From Pseudomonas sp. M47T1 (GTDB taxonomy: Bacteria > Pseudomonadota > Gammaproteobacteria > Pseudomonadales > Pseudomonadaceae), in the NCBI RefSeq assembly GCF_000263855.1, contig NZ_AJWX01000004.1, forward strand, positions 310,001-374,000: 64,000 nucleotides of DNA, read 5' to 3'. The notes below the pieces were generated by a model, which saw nothing but the letters and a program-made list of their open reading frames with translations, ran no database searches and had not been told where the DNA came from. Below, piece by piece: positions 1 through 8,413 of the stretch. Position numbers and translations under genes: made by a program. Positions within the stretch are counted from its first letter, which is position 1; each line of letters opens with the position of its first letter.

Positions 1-1
1 C

Positions 2-409
2 AAGGCCGTGGCCGAGGCGCTGTGGAAAGGTGACGACAGCAAGCCGGGTGCCTCGGTGTACATCGACAACTGCGCCGCCTGCCACCGCACTGACGGCAAG
101 GGCTACACCCGCGTGTTCCCGGCCCTGGCCGGCAATCCGGTGCTGCAGACCGAAGACCCCACTTCGCTGATCCATATCGTGCTCAAGGGTGGCACGCTGG
201 TAGCTACCAAGACCGCGCCGTCGAACTTCACCATGCCGTCCTACGCCTGGCGCCTGTCGGACCAGGAAGTGGCTGACGTGGTGAACTTCATCCGCACCAG
301 TTGGGGCAACAAGGGGTCGCAGGTATCGGCGAAAGATGTGAAAGCGTTGCGTACCGATGACCTGAAAACCACCTCGGGTGATGACCTGGGCCAGGTGACC
401 TCAAAATAA
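2..409 (+). CDS. Cytochrome c, C-terminal part (gene enters from the left edge)
   Basis: The reading frame is open from base 2 and ends at TAA 407-409, so only the last 135 or so residues are here. A heme c attachment motif CAACH is encoded at 71-85, followed by a typical class I cytochrome fold. A likely distal methionine lies in TMPSYAWRLSD, followed by the helix DQEVADVVNFIRTSWGN. This C-terminal pattern is seen in cytochrome subunits of membrane alcohol, sorbitol or gluconate dehydrogenases, which pass electrons from periplasmic oxidation to the respiratory chain. The dehydrogenase partner and any other heme sites would lie upstream, outside the window, so the substrate cannot be named. 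The gene is followed by an 88-bp inverted repeat. Confidence 0.85.
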   Translation, partial: KAVAEALWKGDDSKPGASVYIDNCAACHRTDGKGYTRVFPALAGNPVLQTEDPTSLIHIVLKGGTLVATKTAPSNFTMPSYAWRLSDQEVADVVNFIRTSWGNKGSQVSAKDVKALRTDDLKTTSGDDLGQVTSK

Positions 410-412
410 CCT

Positions 413-500
413 TGTGGGACCAGGCGAAGCTCGAGAAGCGGACACTGCGCATTCACTGACATGCGAGGTGCCCGTTTCCGGAGCTTCGCACGGTCCCACA
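413..500. repeat. REPIN-like inverted repeat, copy 1
   Basis: TGTGGGACC at 413-421 is answered by GGTCCCACA at 492-500, with a second inner pair GCGAAGCTC and GAGCTTCGC. The element is 88 bp long, the same length as the one at 4542-4629. It sits just after the stop codon of the cytochrome gene and probably also ends its transcript. Confidence 0.65.
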
Positions 501-548
501 GGGGCTGTGCTGATCTGTGGTACTAGGCAAAGTTTTGAAGCTACTATA

Positions 549-564
549 CTGTACGTAAATACAG
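549..564 (+). promoter_or_regulatory. LexA (SOS) operator
   Basis: CTGTACGTAAATACAG matches the gammaproteobacterial LexA consensus CTGT-N8-ACAG at all eight fixed positions. It overlaps a -10-like TATACT at 545-550 and ends 16 bases before the ATG of the radical SAM gene, so bound LexA would block the promoter. P. aeruginosa PA0069, the namesake of the downstream family, is a recognised member of the LexA regulon. Confidence 0.9.
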
Positions 565-580
565 TAAAAGGGCCTTGTCC

Positions 581-1639
581 ATGTCCACGCCCATGCCCCC
601 ACGCGGCCGCGGCACTGCCGCCAACCCGCACAACCGCTTCGCCGCCAACCGCTCGGTGGCCGAAGACGACGGCTGGTACCAGGAAGTCCCGGTCACGCAG
701 GGCACCGAAGTGCGCATCGAGACGGCCAAGAGCATCATCACTCGCAACACCTCCCCCGACCTGCCCTTCGACCGCACCATCAACCCCTACCGCGGTTGCG
801 AGCATGGCTGCATCTACTGCTACGCCCGGCCCAGCCACGCCTACTGGGACATGTCCCCCGGCCTGGATTTCGAAACCAAGCTGATCGCCAAGACCAACGC
901 CGCCGCCCTGCTGGAACAGCAACTGTCCAAGCGTGGCTATAAGGTGGCGCCGATCAACCTGGGCTCCAACACCGACCCCTACCAGCCCATCGAGCGTGAA
1001 CACAAGCTGACCCGCGCCGTGCTGGAAGTGCTGTTGCGCTACCGACACCCGGTCACCATCGTCACCAAGGGCTCGCTGATATTGCGCGACCTGGACCTGC
1101 TGACCGATCTGGCGCAGCTCAACCTGGTGTCCGTGATGATCAGCCTCACCACCCTGGACGACGAACTCAAACGCACCCTGGAACCGCGCGCCGCGGCCCC
1201 CAAGGCGCGGCTGCGTGCCATCCGCGTAATGCGCGAGGCCGGCATCCCCGTGGGCGTGTTGTGTTCACCGATGATCCCCATGATCAACGACATGGAACTG
1301 GAAAGCCTGCTGCGCGAAGCCAAGGCGGCGGGGGCGCTGACGGCCAACTACATGCTGCTGCGCTTGCCGCTGGAAGTCGCCCCGTTGTTCGAGGAGTGGC
1401 TGCAGCAGCATTACCCGCAACGGGCCGATCATGTGCTGAGCCTGATCCGCCAGAGCCGTGGCGGTGAGCTGTACGACAGCCGCTTCGGCGCGCGCTTTCG
1501 CGGCGAGGGCGTGTTTGCCGATTTGCTGGAGCAGCGGTTCAGGGCCGGGGTCAAGCGCTATGGCTTGACCCGGCGTGAAGGCTATTCGCTGGACTGCACG
1601 GCATTCTGCCCGCCGGGGGGACAGATGTCGTTGTTGTAA
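581..1639 (+). CDS. PA0069-family radical SAM protein, SOS-controlled
   Basis: The product is about 352 residues. The 4Fe-4S cluster motif CEHGCIYC (CxxxCxxC) is at residues 73-80 and marks it as a radical S-adenosylmethionine enzyme. It is distantly related to spore photoproduct lyase (SplB-like), but its substrate is unknown. ATG 581 was chosen because AAAGGG lies about 8 bases upstream; a TTG two codons earlier is possible but has no good ribosome site. The strong LexA box immediately upstream places the gene in the DNA-damage response, which makes a role in DNA or nucleotide repair plausible, though unproven. The gene is monocistronic: the next stretch holds only a decayed ORF and a hairpin. 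Confidence 0.88.
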   Translation: MSTPMPPRGRGTAANPHNRFAANRSVAEDDGWYQEVPVTQGTEVRIETAKSIITRNTSPDLPFDRTINPYRGCEHGCIYCYARPSHAYWDMSPGLDFETKLIAKTNAAALLEQQLSKRGYKVAPINLGSNTDPYQPIEREHKLTRAVLEVLLRYRHPVTIVTKGSLILRDLDLLTDLAQLNLVSVMISLTTLDDELKRTLEPRAAAPKARLRAIRVMREAGIPVGVLCSPMIPMINDMELESLLREAKAAGALTANYMLLRLPLEVAPLFEEWLQQHYPQRADHVLSLIRQSRGGELYDSRFGARFRGEGVFADLLEQRFRAGVKRYGLTRREGYSLDCTAFCPPGGQMSLL

Positions 1640-1705
1640 CCGGTATCCCCATTCCCCATAGCGCCACAACCCCGCTGCCGCAGGCTACGTATCAAGGTGG
1701 CCTGT

Positions 1706-1998
1706 TCAGCGAATGTCGATGTCCGGGGTACCCATCTGGTTCATGGCATGAATAAAGGCTTCTGCCAGCCCAATGCAGATCTGGCGGTCGGCAGCGCTAC
1801 TGACAGATCTGACAGGTGGGCGCATTTGGCGGAGCCGTAACCTGTCCGACACATGGTGTTTTGCCACCATTTCGTAGCTTCCTGAAACACTTCAAACCCC
1901 CGATCCAGAGCCTTCCATTCAGCTTGAATTAAGATTTCATCTCTACCTTGAATCCCACGTGACCCAATAGTCACTAAGCTGCATAAAACGCCCTGCAT
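1706..1998 (-). pseudogene. Possible small gene broken by a frameshift
   Basis: Reading leftward from an ATG at 1998, which has GGGAG 4 bases upstream, one frame gives an open stretch with FEVFQEATKWW near 1880. From about that point a different frame stays open to TGA 1706-1708 and ends in a protein-like tail, AEAFIHAMNQMGTPDIDIR. Joining the two frames near 1880 gives a protein of about 97 residues, including FQEA followed by YEMVAKHHVSDRL. I do not recognise the family. GC content is lower than in the neighbours. It may be a decayed gene, a sequencing error or chance. Confidence 0.3.
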
Positions 1999-2021
1999 AG
2001 TTCTCCCGTGTAGGGCGTTTT
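1985..2021. terminator. Hairpin with A and T flanks, possible bidirectional terminator
   Basis: AAAACGCCCT at 1985-1994 pairs with AGGGCGTTTT at 2012-2021 across a 17-base loop. The symmetric A/T ends would give a U-run in either direction. It also contains the start region of the possible broken gene on the minus strand. The rest of the gap from 1640 to 2069 shows nothing else I can support. Confidence 0.45.
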
Positions 2022-2069
2022 ACCCCGTAAAATGGGAAAAATCCTTTAACCGTCTCTCGAGGATGAATC

Positions 2070-2789
2070 ATGACCGACAAGGACTCTTCCCAGAAGGAGC
2101 CGGCTGCCGCGGCTGAAAGTGCGGAAGCAGCGCTGAAGACCATCATTGATGGCTTCCTGCATTTCCACCGCGAAGTGTTTCCGCAGCAGGAAGAACTGTT
2201 CAAGAAGCTGGCCACGGCGCAGACGCCGCGGGCCATGTTCATTACCTGTGCCGATTCGCGAATCGTGCCGGAGTTGATCACCCACAGCTCGCCGGGCGAT
2301 CTTTTCGTGACCCGTAACGTGGGCAACGTCGTGCCGCCGTATGGGCAAATGAACGGGGGTGTTTCCACGGCCATCGAGTACGCCGTGCTGGCCCTGGGCG
2401 TGCACCACATCATTGTGTGTGGGCATTCGGACTGCGGCGCCATGCGCGCGGTGCTCAACCCCGACACGTTGGAAAAGATGCCCACGGTAAAAGCCTGGCT
2501 GCGGCATGCCGAAGTCGCCAAGACCGTGGTGCACGACAACTGCAACTGCGCCACCGAAGCTGAGAGCATGCAGGTGCTGACGGAAGAAAACGTCATCGCT
2601 CAACTGCAGCATCTGCGTACCCACCCCTCGGTGGCGTCGCGCATGGCCAGCGGGCAGCTGTTCATCCATGGCTGGATCTACAGCATCGAGACCAGCGAAA
2701 TCAGAGCTTACGATGCTGAGCGTGATTGCTTCCTTCCTCTGGACGGAACCCTGCCGACACCGAGCGCAACGCCCAAAGGGCGGTTCTAG
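2070..2789 (+). CDS. can: Beta-class carbonic anhydrase
   Basis: This 239-residue cytoplasmic enzyme interconverts CO2 and bicarbonate. The zinc ligands and catalytic dyad are visible: C60, D62 and R64 in ITCADSR, and H119 and C122 in CGHSDCGA, the full set of a beta-class anhydrase. The start ATG has GAGG at 2059-2062. About 30 residues of charged and alanine-rich sequence precede the domain. The next gene on the same strand is a SulP anion transporter, an association seen in many bacteria where the transporter is thought to move bicarbonate. The two genes are separated by 194 bp, so co-transcription is possible but not certain. Confidence 0.93.
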   Translation: MTDKDSSQKEPAAAAESAEAALKTIIDGFLHFHREVFPQQEELFKKLATAQTPRAMFITCADSRIVPELITHSSPGDLFVTRNVGNVVPPYGQMNGGVSTAIEYAVLALGVHHIIVCGHSDCGAMRAVLNPDTLEKMPTVKAWLRHAEVAKTVVHDNCNCATEAESMQVLTEENVIAQLQHLRTHPSVASRMASGQLFIHGWIYSIETSEIRAYDAERDCFLPLDGTLPTPSATPKGRF

Positions 2790-2983
2790 CGCCTCGACTT
2801 TACGATAAGCGAGGCCCTTGCGGCGGCGTACCCAGGTACGTCGCTCGCCCCGCTGCCGTTATCGAAACCGTTTGTTTGCCAGCCGAGCCGCAAAGCCCGG
2901 TTGCGGGCGGCTGTACGCCTGAAACAGCGGTTGCGACTTCGCCAGCAGGCTCGGGCCTGAGGCACCTTTTCAGGAGAAACGTC

Positions 2984-4513
2984 ATGAACATGGCACACGT
3001 AAAGGCGGTATTGCCGCGAGAGTTATTGGCGTCGGTGGTGGTGTTTCTGGTGGCGTTGCCGTTGTGCATGGGCATTGCCATCGCCTCCGGCATGCCACCG
3101 GCGAAAGGTTTGATCACCGGCATCATTGGCGGTGTGGTGGTGGGTTTCCTGGCGGGCTCGCCGCTTCAGGTCAGCGGCCCGGCGGCCGGCCTGGCGGTGC
3201 TGGTGTTCGAACTGGTGCGCCAGCACGGTATGGCCATGCTGGGGCCGATCCTGCTGCTTGCCGGTTTCCTGCAGTTGCTGGCCGGGCGTTTCAAGCTGGG
3301 CTGCTGGTTCCGCGTAACGGCGCCGGCAGTGGTGTACGGCATGCTGGCCGGTATCGGCGTGCTGATTGTGTTGTCCCAGGTGCACGTGATGCTGGACCGA
3401 TCGCCGCAACCTTCGGGCATGGACAACCTGCTGGGCTTCCCCGGTGCCGTTGCCCAGGCCACGCCGGTAATGGGTGGCGGCCTGGGCTGGCAAGCCGGGC
3501 TGCTGGGGCTGGGCACCATCGCCATCATGTACGCCTGGGAAAAACTGCGGCCGCAGCGCCTGCGTTTCGTGCCGGGTGCGCTGCTGGGTGTGGCCGTGGC
3601 GACGTTGATCAGCTTGTGGATGGGCCTGGCGGTCAAGCGCGTGGAAGTGCCGGCCAACCTGGCCGAGGCTATCGACTGGCTGCGGCCGGCGGATTTGCTG
3701 AGCCTGGCGGATCCCACGCTTTTGATCGCCGCCTTTGCCGTCGCTTTCATCGCCAGCGCTGAAACATTGCTTTCAGCGGCCGCGGTTGACCGCATGCACA
3801 ACGGCGTGCGTTCGGATTTTGATCGTGAATTGTCCGCTCAGGGTGTCGGCAACATGCTGTGCGGCGTGCTGGGCGCCTTGCCGATGACGGGGGTGATCGT
3901 GCGCAGTTCGGCCAATGTCCAGGCCGGCGCACAAACGCGGCTGTCCGCCGTGTTCCATGGCGTGTGGCTGCTGGCCTTTGTGGTGGTGTTGTCGAGCGTG
4001 CTGCAAAGCATCCCGGTGGCCAGCCTGGCGGGCGTGCTGGTGTATACCGGTTTCAAACTGGTGGACCTCAAGGCACTGCGCAGCCTGGGCCGGTACGGGC
4101 GGATGCCGATGTTCATCTATGGCGCGACGGCGCTGGCCATCATCTTCACCGACCTGTTGACCGGCGTGTTGCTGGGCTTTGCGTTGACGTTGCTGATGCT
4201 GGCCCTGAAGGCGGCGCGGTTGAAAATCAACCTGGTGCAGCGCGGTGGCAACGAAGTGGAGTTGCGCCTGACAGGCGCAGCTACTTTCCTGAAGGTACCG
4301 GCCCTGACCCAGGTGCTGGATACCATTCCTGCGGGCAGCATCGTCCATGTACCGTTGGGCAACCTGCGCTACATCGACCACTCGTGCCTGGAATTGCTGG
4401 AGGACTGGGGGCGGGCGAACCGCGCCAGTGGTTCGCGGCTGATCATCGAAAGCCGCGGGTTGAAGCGGCGTATCGAAGGCCAGATGCGCACCTCGGCAGG
4501 CGTGAACGCCTGA
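2984..4513 (+). CDS. SulP family anion transporter (sulfate or bicarbonate)
   Basis: The product is 509 residues with about ten to twelve hydrophobic segments, beginning with the SulP signature region (LPRELLASVVVFLVALPLCM), and a short STAS domain over roughly the last 80 residues (PAGSIVHVPLGNLRYID). ATG 2984 is preceded by CAGGAGA at 2971-2977; the frame is open further upstream but without a better start. Family members carry sulfate, bicarbonate or other anions into the cell. The adjacent carbonic anhydrase favours bicarbonate, but sulfate is the usual automatic label. An 88-bp REPIN-like repeat follows. Confidence 0.88.
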   Translation: MNMAHVKAVLPRELLASVVVFLVALPLCMGIAIASGMPPAKGLITGIIGGVVVGFLAGSPLQVSGPAAGLAVLVFELVRQHGMAMLGPILLLAGFLQLLAGRFKLGCWFRVTAPAVVYGMLAGIGVLIVLSQVHVMLDRSPQPSGMDNLLGFPGAVAQATPVMGGGLGWQAGLLGLGTIAIMYAWEKLRPQRLRFVPGALLGVAVATLISLWMGLAVKRVEVPANLAEAIDWLRPADLLSLADPTLLIAAFAVAFIASAETLLSAAAVDRMHNGVRSDFDRELSAQGVGNMLCGVLGALPMTGVIVRSSANVQAGAQTRLSAVFHGVWLLAFVVVLSSVLQSIPVASLAGVLVYTGFKLVDLKALRSLGRYGRMPMFIYGATALAIIFTDLLTGVLLGFALTLLMLALKAARLKINLVQRGGNEVELRLTGAATFLKVPALTQVLDTIPAGSIVHVPLGNLRYIDHSCLELLEDWGRANRASGSRLIIESRGLKRRIEGQMRTSAGVNA

Positions 4514-4541
4514 CTCCAGTGGGCTACGTACATTTTGTTTG

Positions 4542-4629
4542 TGTGGGAGTGGGCTCTGCCCACGAAAAGAGCGCTGCGATCGGTCGATACTTCACGGTGT
4601 TCTCTTCGCGGGCAGAGCCCGCTCCCACA
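4542..4629. repeat. REPIN-like inverted repeat, copy 2
   Basis: TGTGGGAGTGGGCTCTGCCC at 4542-4561 pairs with GGGCAGAGCCCGCTCCCACA at 4610-4629. The total length is 88 bp. It lies between convergent genes, and its arms carry the Pseudomonas REP-type core TTCGCGGG..CCCGCTCCCAC. It resembles the copy at 19087-19175. Confidence 0.8.
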
Positions 4630-4648
4630 AAAGCCCGGTCGTAGCGGC

Positions 4649-5287
4649 TCAGTTGAGATCCAGCTCCAGCCCGAACTGGCGCGACAGGCACGGCCACTGG
4701 CTCCAGGCATCGCCGGTTTCCTTGGCGCTCAGCTTGTCGCGGTACTGTTCCACCGACTCCAGCGCAAAGCTTTCATCATTGAGCATGTTATCCACCGAAT
4801 GGTGCACCACTTCGTCCAGCTGGTTGGCGAAGGCTTCGCCAATCAGCTGGTGGGCGATGAGGTTGGCCACAGTGGTATCCAGCGGAATCAGCGGCTGCTG
4901 AAAGTGTTTGATGTACAGGTCGTTCACCTCTTCCACCAAGCGGTGGGCCAGGTAGGCTTCATCCAGCAGGCAGTCCAGCCCTTCATGCCCGCTCAGTTCC
5001 TTTGGCGGCTGGATGAAGTAGTGTTCGGCGATTTTCAGCACAGGTTTGATCTGCGACTCGATGCCGGCCTTGACCGCGACATCGTTTGCGGCGTCGAGCA
5101 TGTCTGGAACCTGGTCGATGTAGGCTTTCACGAACCGGGTCAGCACGCCCTGGCGATCCGCTTCGGGAAGCTGGATGGCGGGGTGCAAATGGGGCAACTG
5201 TTTTTCCAGTTGCTGGGTCAGATGGCCGGTGTCGGCCTCGTGTTGATGGGCACGTTGGATCTGCTCGCGCAATGCGGCGGTGTTCAT
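4649..5287 (-). CDS. Conserved hypothetical protein next to the cox locus
   Basis: The predicted protein has 212 residues, is acidic and mostly helical, and has no signal peptide or membrane segment, so it is probably cytoplasmic. I chose ATG 5287 because GGAG lies about 7 bases upstream; the frame extends to a TTG at 5314 that lacks such a site. In P. aeruginosa a hypothetical gene (PA0104) occupies the same position between the sulfate transporter and coxB, so this is a conserved neighbour of the oxidase. No motif suggests a reaction. It is divergent from coxB. Confidence 0.75.
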   Translation of the reverse strand: MNTAALREQIQRAHQHEADTGHLTQQLEKQLPHLHPAIQLPEADRQGVLTRFVKAYIDQVPDMLDAANDVAVKAGIESQIKPVLKIAEHYFIQPPKELSGHEGLDCLLDEAYLAHRLVEEVNDLYIKHFQQPLIPLDTTVANLIAHQLIGEAFANQLDEVVHHSVDNMLNDESFALESVEQYRDKLSAKETGDAWSQWPCLSRQFGLELDLN

Positions 5288-5658
5288 GAAGACTCCAGGG
5301 AGGAACGATTTCAAACGGAAGACCTAGGTTAGCTGGCTTCTGACGTTGTCTAAGACGCATTTGTCATAATTATTTAACCTTTATATGGAACGGCTATAAC
5401 GCTGCGTTGTCTCGGGGCGCCAAGCCACGGTTTGCGTGGTAGCTCAAGCACGCGGGTTGCGCTGAAAATTTTCATTTCCGGCCATTCATTGCGCGCCTAG
5501 GGGCGCTGTCTATACTCGCCTTAGTAACGCGTTGCCTGATGCCCGACTGCAAGCGCAGCAAGGCCCCGGCCGTTAAAGTTCGCTGTCTTGACCGCCGCTC
5601 CCTTAGCCGTGGGCTTGCAAAGCCTGGGGTAGAACAAGAACGATAAGGGGAACCCGCG
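5288..5658. other. Divergent intergenic region upstream of coxB
   Basis: These 371 bases separate the hypothetical gene from coxB. An AT-rich tract at about 5340-5400 probably holds the leftward promoter, though I cannot fix its boxes. A promoter for the oxidase genes is proposed at 5489-5516, leaving an untranslated leader of about 130 bases. I see no RNA gene or ORF of note. Confidence 0.6.
5489..5516 (+). promoter_or_regulatory. Candidate promoter of the cox operon
   Basis: TTGCGC at 5489-5494 and TATACT at 5511-5516 are 16 bases apart. The -10 reads CTATACT with its preceding base, the form preferred by sigmaS. In P. aeruginosa the aa3 oxidase genes are induced on starvation through RpoS, which fits. 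Confidence 0.45.
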
Positions 5659-6786
5659 ATGATGCGACATCCACAAGTCTGGATGGGCCTTGCGCTGTGG
5701 TCGACATTTACACCTGCCTACGCTGCCTGGACCACCAACATGGCACCGGGGGTGACGTCCATCAGCAATCAGGTCTTCGACCTGCACATGACCATCTTCT
5801 GGATCTGCGTGGTCATCGGCATCGTGGTGTTCGGCGCGATGTTCTGGTCGATGATCATCCACCGTCGTTCTACCGGCCAGGTAGCTGCTCATTTCCATGA
5901 AAGCACCAAGGTAGAAATCCTTTGGACCGTGGTGCCGCTGGTCATCCTGATTGTCATGGCCATCCCCGCTACCCGCACCCTGATCCGCATGTACGACACC
6001 AGCGAACCGGACCTGGACATCCAGATCACCGGCTACCAATGGAAGTGGCACTACAAGTACCTGGGCCAGGACGTGGAATTCTTCAGCAACCTGGCCACGC
6101 CCCAGGAGCAGATTCACAACCAGGCGCCCAAGGACGAACACTACTTGCTGGAAGTGGACAACCCGCTGGTGCTGCCAGTGGGCGTGAAGATCCGCTTTCT
6201 GGTGACCGCCGCCGACGTGATCCATTCCTGGTGGGTGCCGGCCTTCGCAGTGAAGCGCGATGCCATCCCAGGTTTCGTCAATGAAGCCTGGACGCGCATC
6301 GACAAGCCGGGCATCTACCGCGGCCAGTGCAGTGAACTGTGCGGCAAGGACCATGGTTTCATGCCCATCGTGGTGGAGGCCAAGACCCAGGCCGACTTCG
6401 ACACCTGGCTGGGCGCGCGCAAGGCCGAGGCGGCCAAGCTCAAGGAACTGACCAGTAAGGACTGGACCCTGCAGGAGCTGGTGGAGCGTGGCGACAAGGT
6501 CTACCACACCACCTGCGTGGCCTGTCACCAGGCCGAAGGCCAGGGCCTGCCGCCGATGTTCCCGTCGCTCAAGGGTTCGCCCATAGCCACCGGGCCCAAG
6601 GAGGCGCACCTGAACCGGGTGTTCTTCGGCAAACCGGGCACGGCCATGGCCGCCTTCGGCAAGCAGCTGTCGGAAGTCGATATCGCCGCCGTGGTCACTT
6701 ACGAACGTAACGCCTGGGGCAACAACAAGGGTGACATGGTCACGCCCAAGGATGTGCTCGCGTTGAAACAGGCCCAAGCCAAATAA
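5659..6786 (+). CDS. coxB: Cytochrome c oxidase subunit II with fused cytochrome c domain
   Basis: The product is 375 residues. A signal peptide (to about A22) and two membrane helices (about 45-66 and 88-106) precede a periplasmic cupredoxin domain. The binuclear CuA ligands are all present: H189, C224, C228, H232 and M235 in HSWWVP and GQCSELCGKDHGFM. A C-terminal class I cytochrome c domain carries CVACH at 286-290 with a likely axial Met near 330, as in caa3-type oxidases. The protein takes electrons from soluble cytochrome c and passes them to CuA and on to heme a in subunit I. AAGGGGA precedes the ATG. It is the first gene of the oxidase operon. Confidence 0.96.
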   Translation: MMRHPQVWMGLALWSTFTPAYAAWTTNMAPGVTSISNQVFDLHMTIFWICVVIGIVVFGAMFWSMIIHRRSTGQVAAHFHESTKVEILWTVVPLVILIVMAIPATRTLIRMYDTSEPDLDIQITGYQWKWHYKYLGQDVEFFSNLATPQEQIHNQAPKDEHYLLEVDNPLVLPVGVKIRFLVTAADVIHSWWVPAFAVKRDAIPGFVNEAWTRIDKPGIYRGQCSELCGKDHGFMPIVVEAKTQADFDTWLGARKAEAAKLKELTSKDWTLQELVERGDKVYHTTCVACHQAEGQGLPPMFPSLKGSPIATGPKEAHLNRVFFGKPGTAMAAFGKQLSEVDIAAVVTYERNAWGNNKGDMVTPKDVLALKQAQAK

Positions 6787-6820
6787 ACCGCGCAAGCGTG
6801 CTTGCCGAGGAAGACACGAC

Positions 6821-8413
6821 ATGAGTGCAGTGATCGACGATCATGGCCACACCGGGGATGACCACGCTCACGGCCCGGCCAAAGGCCTGATGCGCTGGGT
6901 GCTGACCACCAACCATAAAGACATTGGCACCCTGTACTTGTGGTTCAGCTTCTGCATGTTCCTGCTGGGCGGCTCGTTTGCCATGGTGATTCGTGCCGAA
7001 CTGTTCCAACCCGGGCTGCAAATCGTGGAACCGGCATTATTCAACCAGATGACCACCATGCATGGCCTGGTCATGGTGTTCGGCGCCGTGATGCCGGCCT
7101 TCGTCGGCCTGGCCAATTGGATGATCCCGCTGATGATCGGCGCGCCGGACATGGCCCTGCCGCGCATGAACAACTTCAGTTTCTGGCTGCTGCCGGCTGC
7201 GTTCCTGCTGCTGGTGTCGACCCTGTTCAGCCCGGGCGGCGGGCCCAACTTTGGCTGGACCTTCTACGCCCCGCTGTCCACCACCTACGCCCCTGCCAGC
7301 GTGACGTTCTTCATCTTTGCCATCCACCTGATGGGCATCAGCTCGATCATGGGGGCGATCAACATCATCGCCACCATCCTCAACCTGCGGGCACCGGGCA
7401 TGACCCTGATGAAAATGCCGCTGTTCGTCTGGACCTGGCTGATCACTGCGTTCCTGCTGATCGCGGTGATGCCGGTGCTGGCCGGCTGCGTGACCATGAT
7501 GCTGATGGATATCCACTTCGGCACCAGCTTCTTCAGCGCTGCCGGTGGTGGCGACCCCGTGCTGTTCCAACATGTGTTCTGGTTCTTTGGCCACCCCGAG
7601 GTCTACATCATGATTTTGCCGGCGTTCGGCGCCATCAGCTCGATAATCCCGGCGTTTTCGCGCAAGCCGTTGTTCGGCTACACCTCGATGGTTTACGCCA
7701 CCGCGAGCATCGCCTTTCTGTCCTTCCTGGTGTGGGCGCACCACATGTTTGTGGTCGGCATCCCCCTGGTGGGCGAGCTGTTCTTCATGTACGCCACCAT
7801 GCTCATTGCCGTGCCCACCGGGGTGAAGGTGTTCAACTGGATCAGCACCATGTGGCAGGGTTCGCTGACCTTCGAGACGCCCATGCTGTTTGCCGTGGCC
7901 TTCGTGATTCTGTTCACCATCGGTGGCTTTTCCGGCCTGATGCTGGCCATCGCGCCCGCTGACTTCCAGTACCAGGACACCTATTTCGTGGTGGCGCACT
8001 TCCATTACGTGCTGGTGCCAGGGGCTATATTCGGGATTTTTGCCTCGGCGTATTTCTGGCTGCCGAAATGGACCGGCCACATGTACGACGAAACCCTCGG
8101 CAAACTGCACTTCTGGCTGTCGTTCATCGGGATGAACATGGCCTTCTTCCCCATGCATTTCGTTGGCCTGGCCGGCATGCCACGGCGGGTGCCGGACTAC
8201 AACCTGCAGTTCGCCAACTTCAACATGGTGTCCTCGATTGGCGCCTTCACCTTTGGCGCCACGCAGATCTTCTTCCTGTTCATTGTCATCAAGACCATCC
8301 GCGGCGGCCCCCCTGCCCCGGCCAAACCCTGGGATGGCGCCGAGGGCCTGGAGTGGACCATTCCCTCGCCAGCGCCCTACCACACCTTCAGCACGCCGCC
8401 GGAGGTGAAATGA
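6821..8413 (+). CDS. coxA: Cytochrome c oxidase subunit I
   Basis: This 530-residue inner-membrane protein with about twelve helices is the catalytic core that reduces O2 to water and pumps protons. Ligands are recognisable: H81 and H395 for heme a, H393 for heme a3, and for CuB H258 (in HPEVY, with the cross-linked Y262) plus H307 and H308. It begins 34 bases after coxB. Its TGA overlaps the ATG of ctaG (ATGA at 8410-8413), so the copper-insertion factor is translationally coupled to its target. Confidence 0.97.
   Translation: MSAVIDDHGHTGDDHAHGPAKGLMRWVLTTNHKDIGTLYLWFSFCMFLLGGSFAMVIRAELFQPGLQIVEPALFNQMTTMHGLVMVFGAVMPAFVGLANWMIPLMIGAPDMALPRMNNFSFWLLPAAFLLLVSTLFSPGGGPNFGWTFYAPLSTTYAPASVTFFIFAIHLMGISSIMGAINIIATILNLRAPGMTLMKMPLFVWTWLITAFLLIAVMPVLAGCVTMMLMDIHFGTSFFSAAGGGDPVLFQHVFWFFGHPEVYIMILPAFGAISSIIPAFSRKPLFGYTSMVYATASIAFLSFLVWAHHMFVVGIPLVGELFFMYATMLIAVPTGVKVFNWISTMWQGSLTFETPMLFAVAFVILFTIGGFSGLMLAIAPADFQYQDTYFVVAHFHYVLVPGAIFGIFASAYFWLPKWTGHMYDETLGKLHFWLSFIGMNMAFFPMHFVGLAGMPRRVPDYNLQFANFNMVSSIGAFTFGATQIFFLFIVIKTIRGGPPAPAKPWDGAEGLEWTIPSPAPYHTFSTPPEVK

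Noticed and set aside
401-1048. Long minus-strand open frame across the radical SAM gene
   Set aside because: It is antisense to a gene with a clear CxxxCxxC motif and LexA promoter; its sequence is low-complexity Val/Gly/Ala as expected of a GC-rich shadow frame.
2726-2983. N-terminal extension of the SulP transporter
   Set aside because: The extra 86 residues would overlap the carbonic anhydrase end and lack transporter character; ATG 2984 has a good ribosome site.
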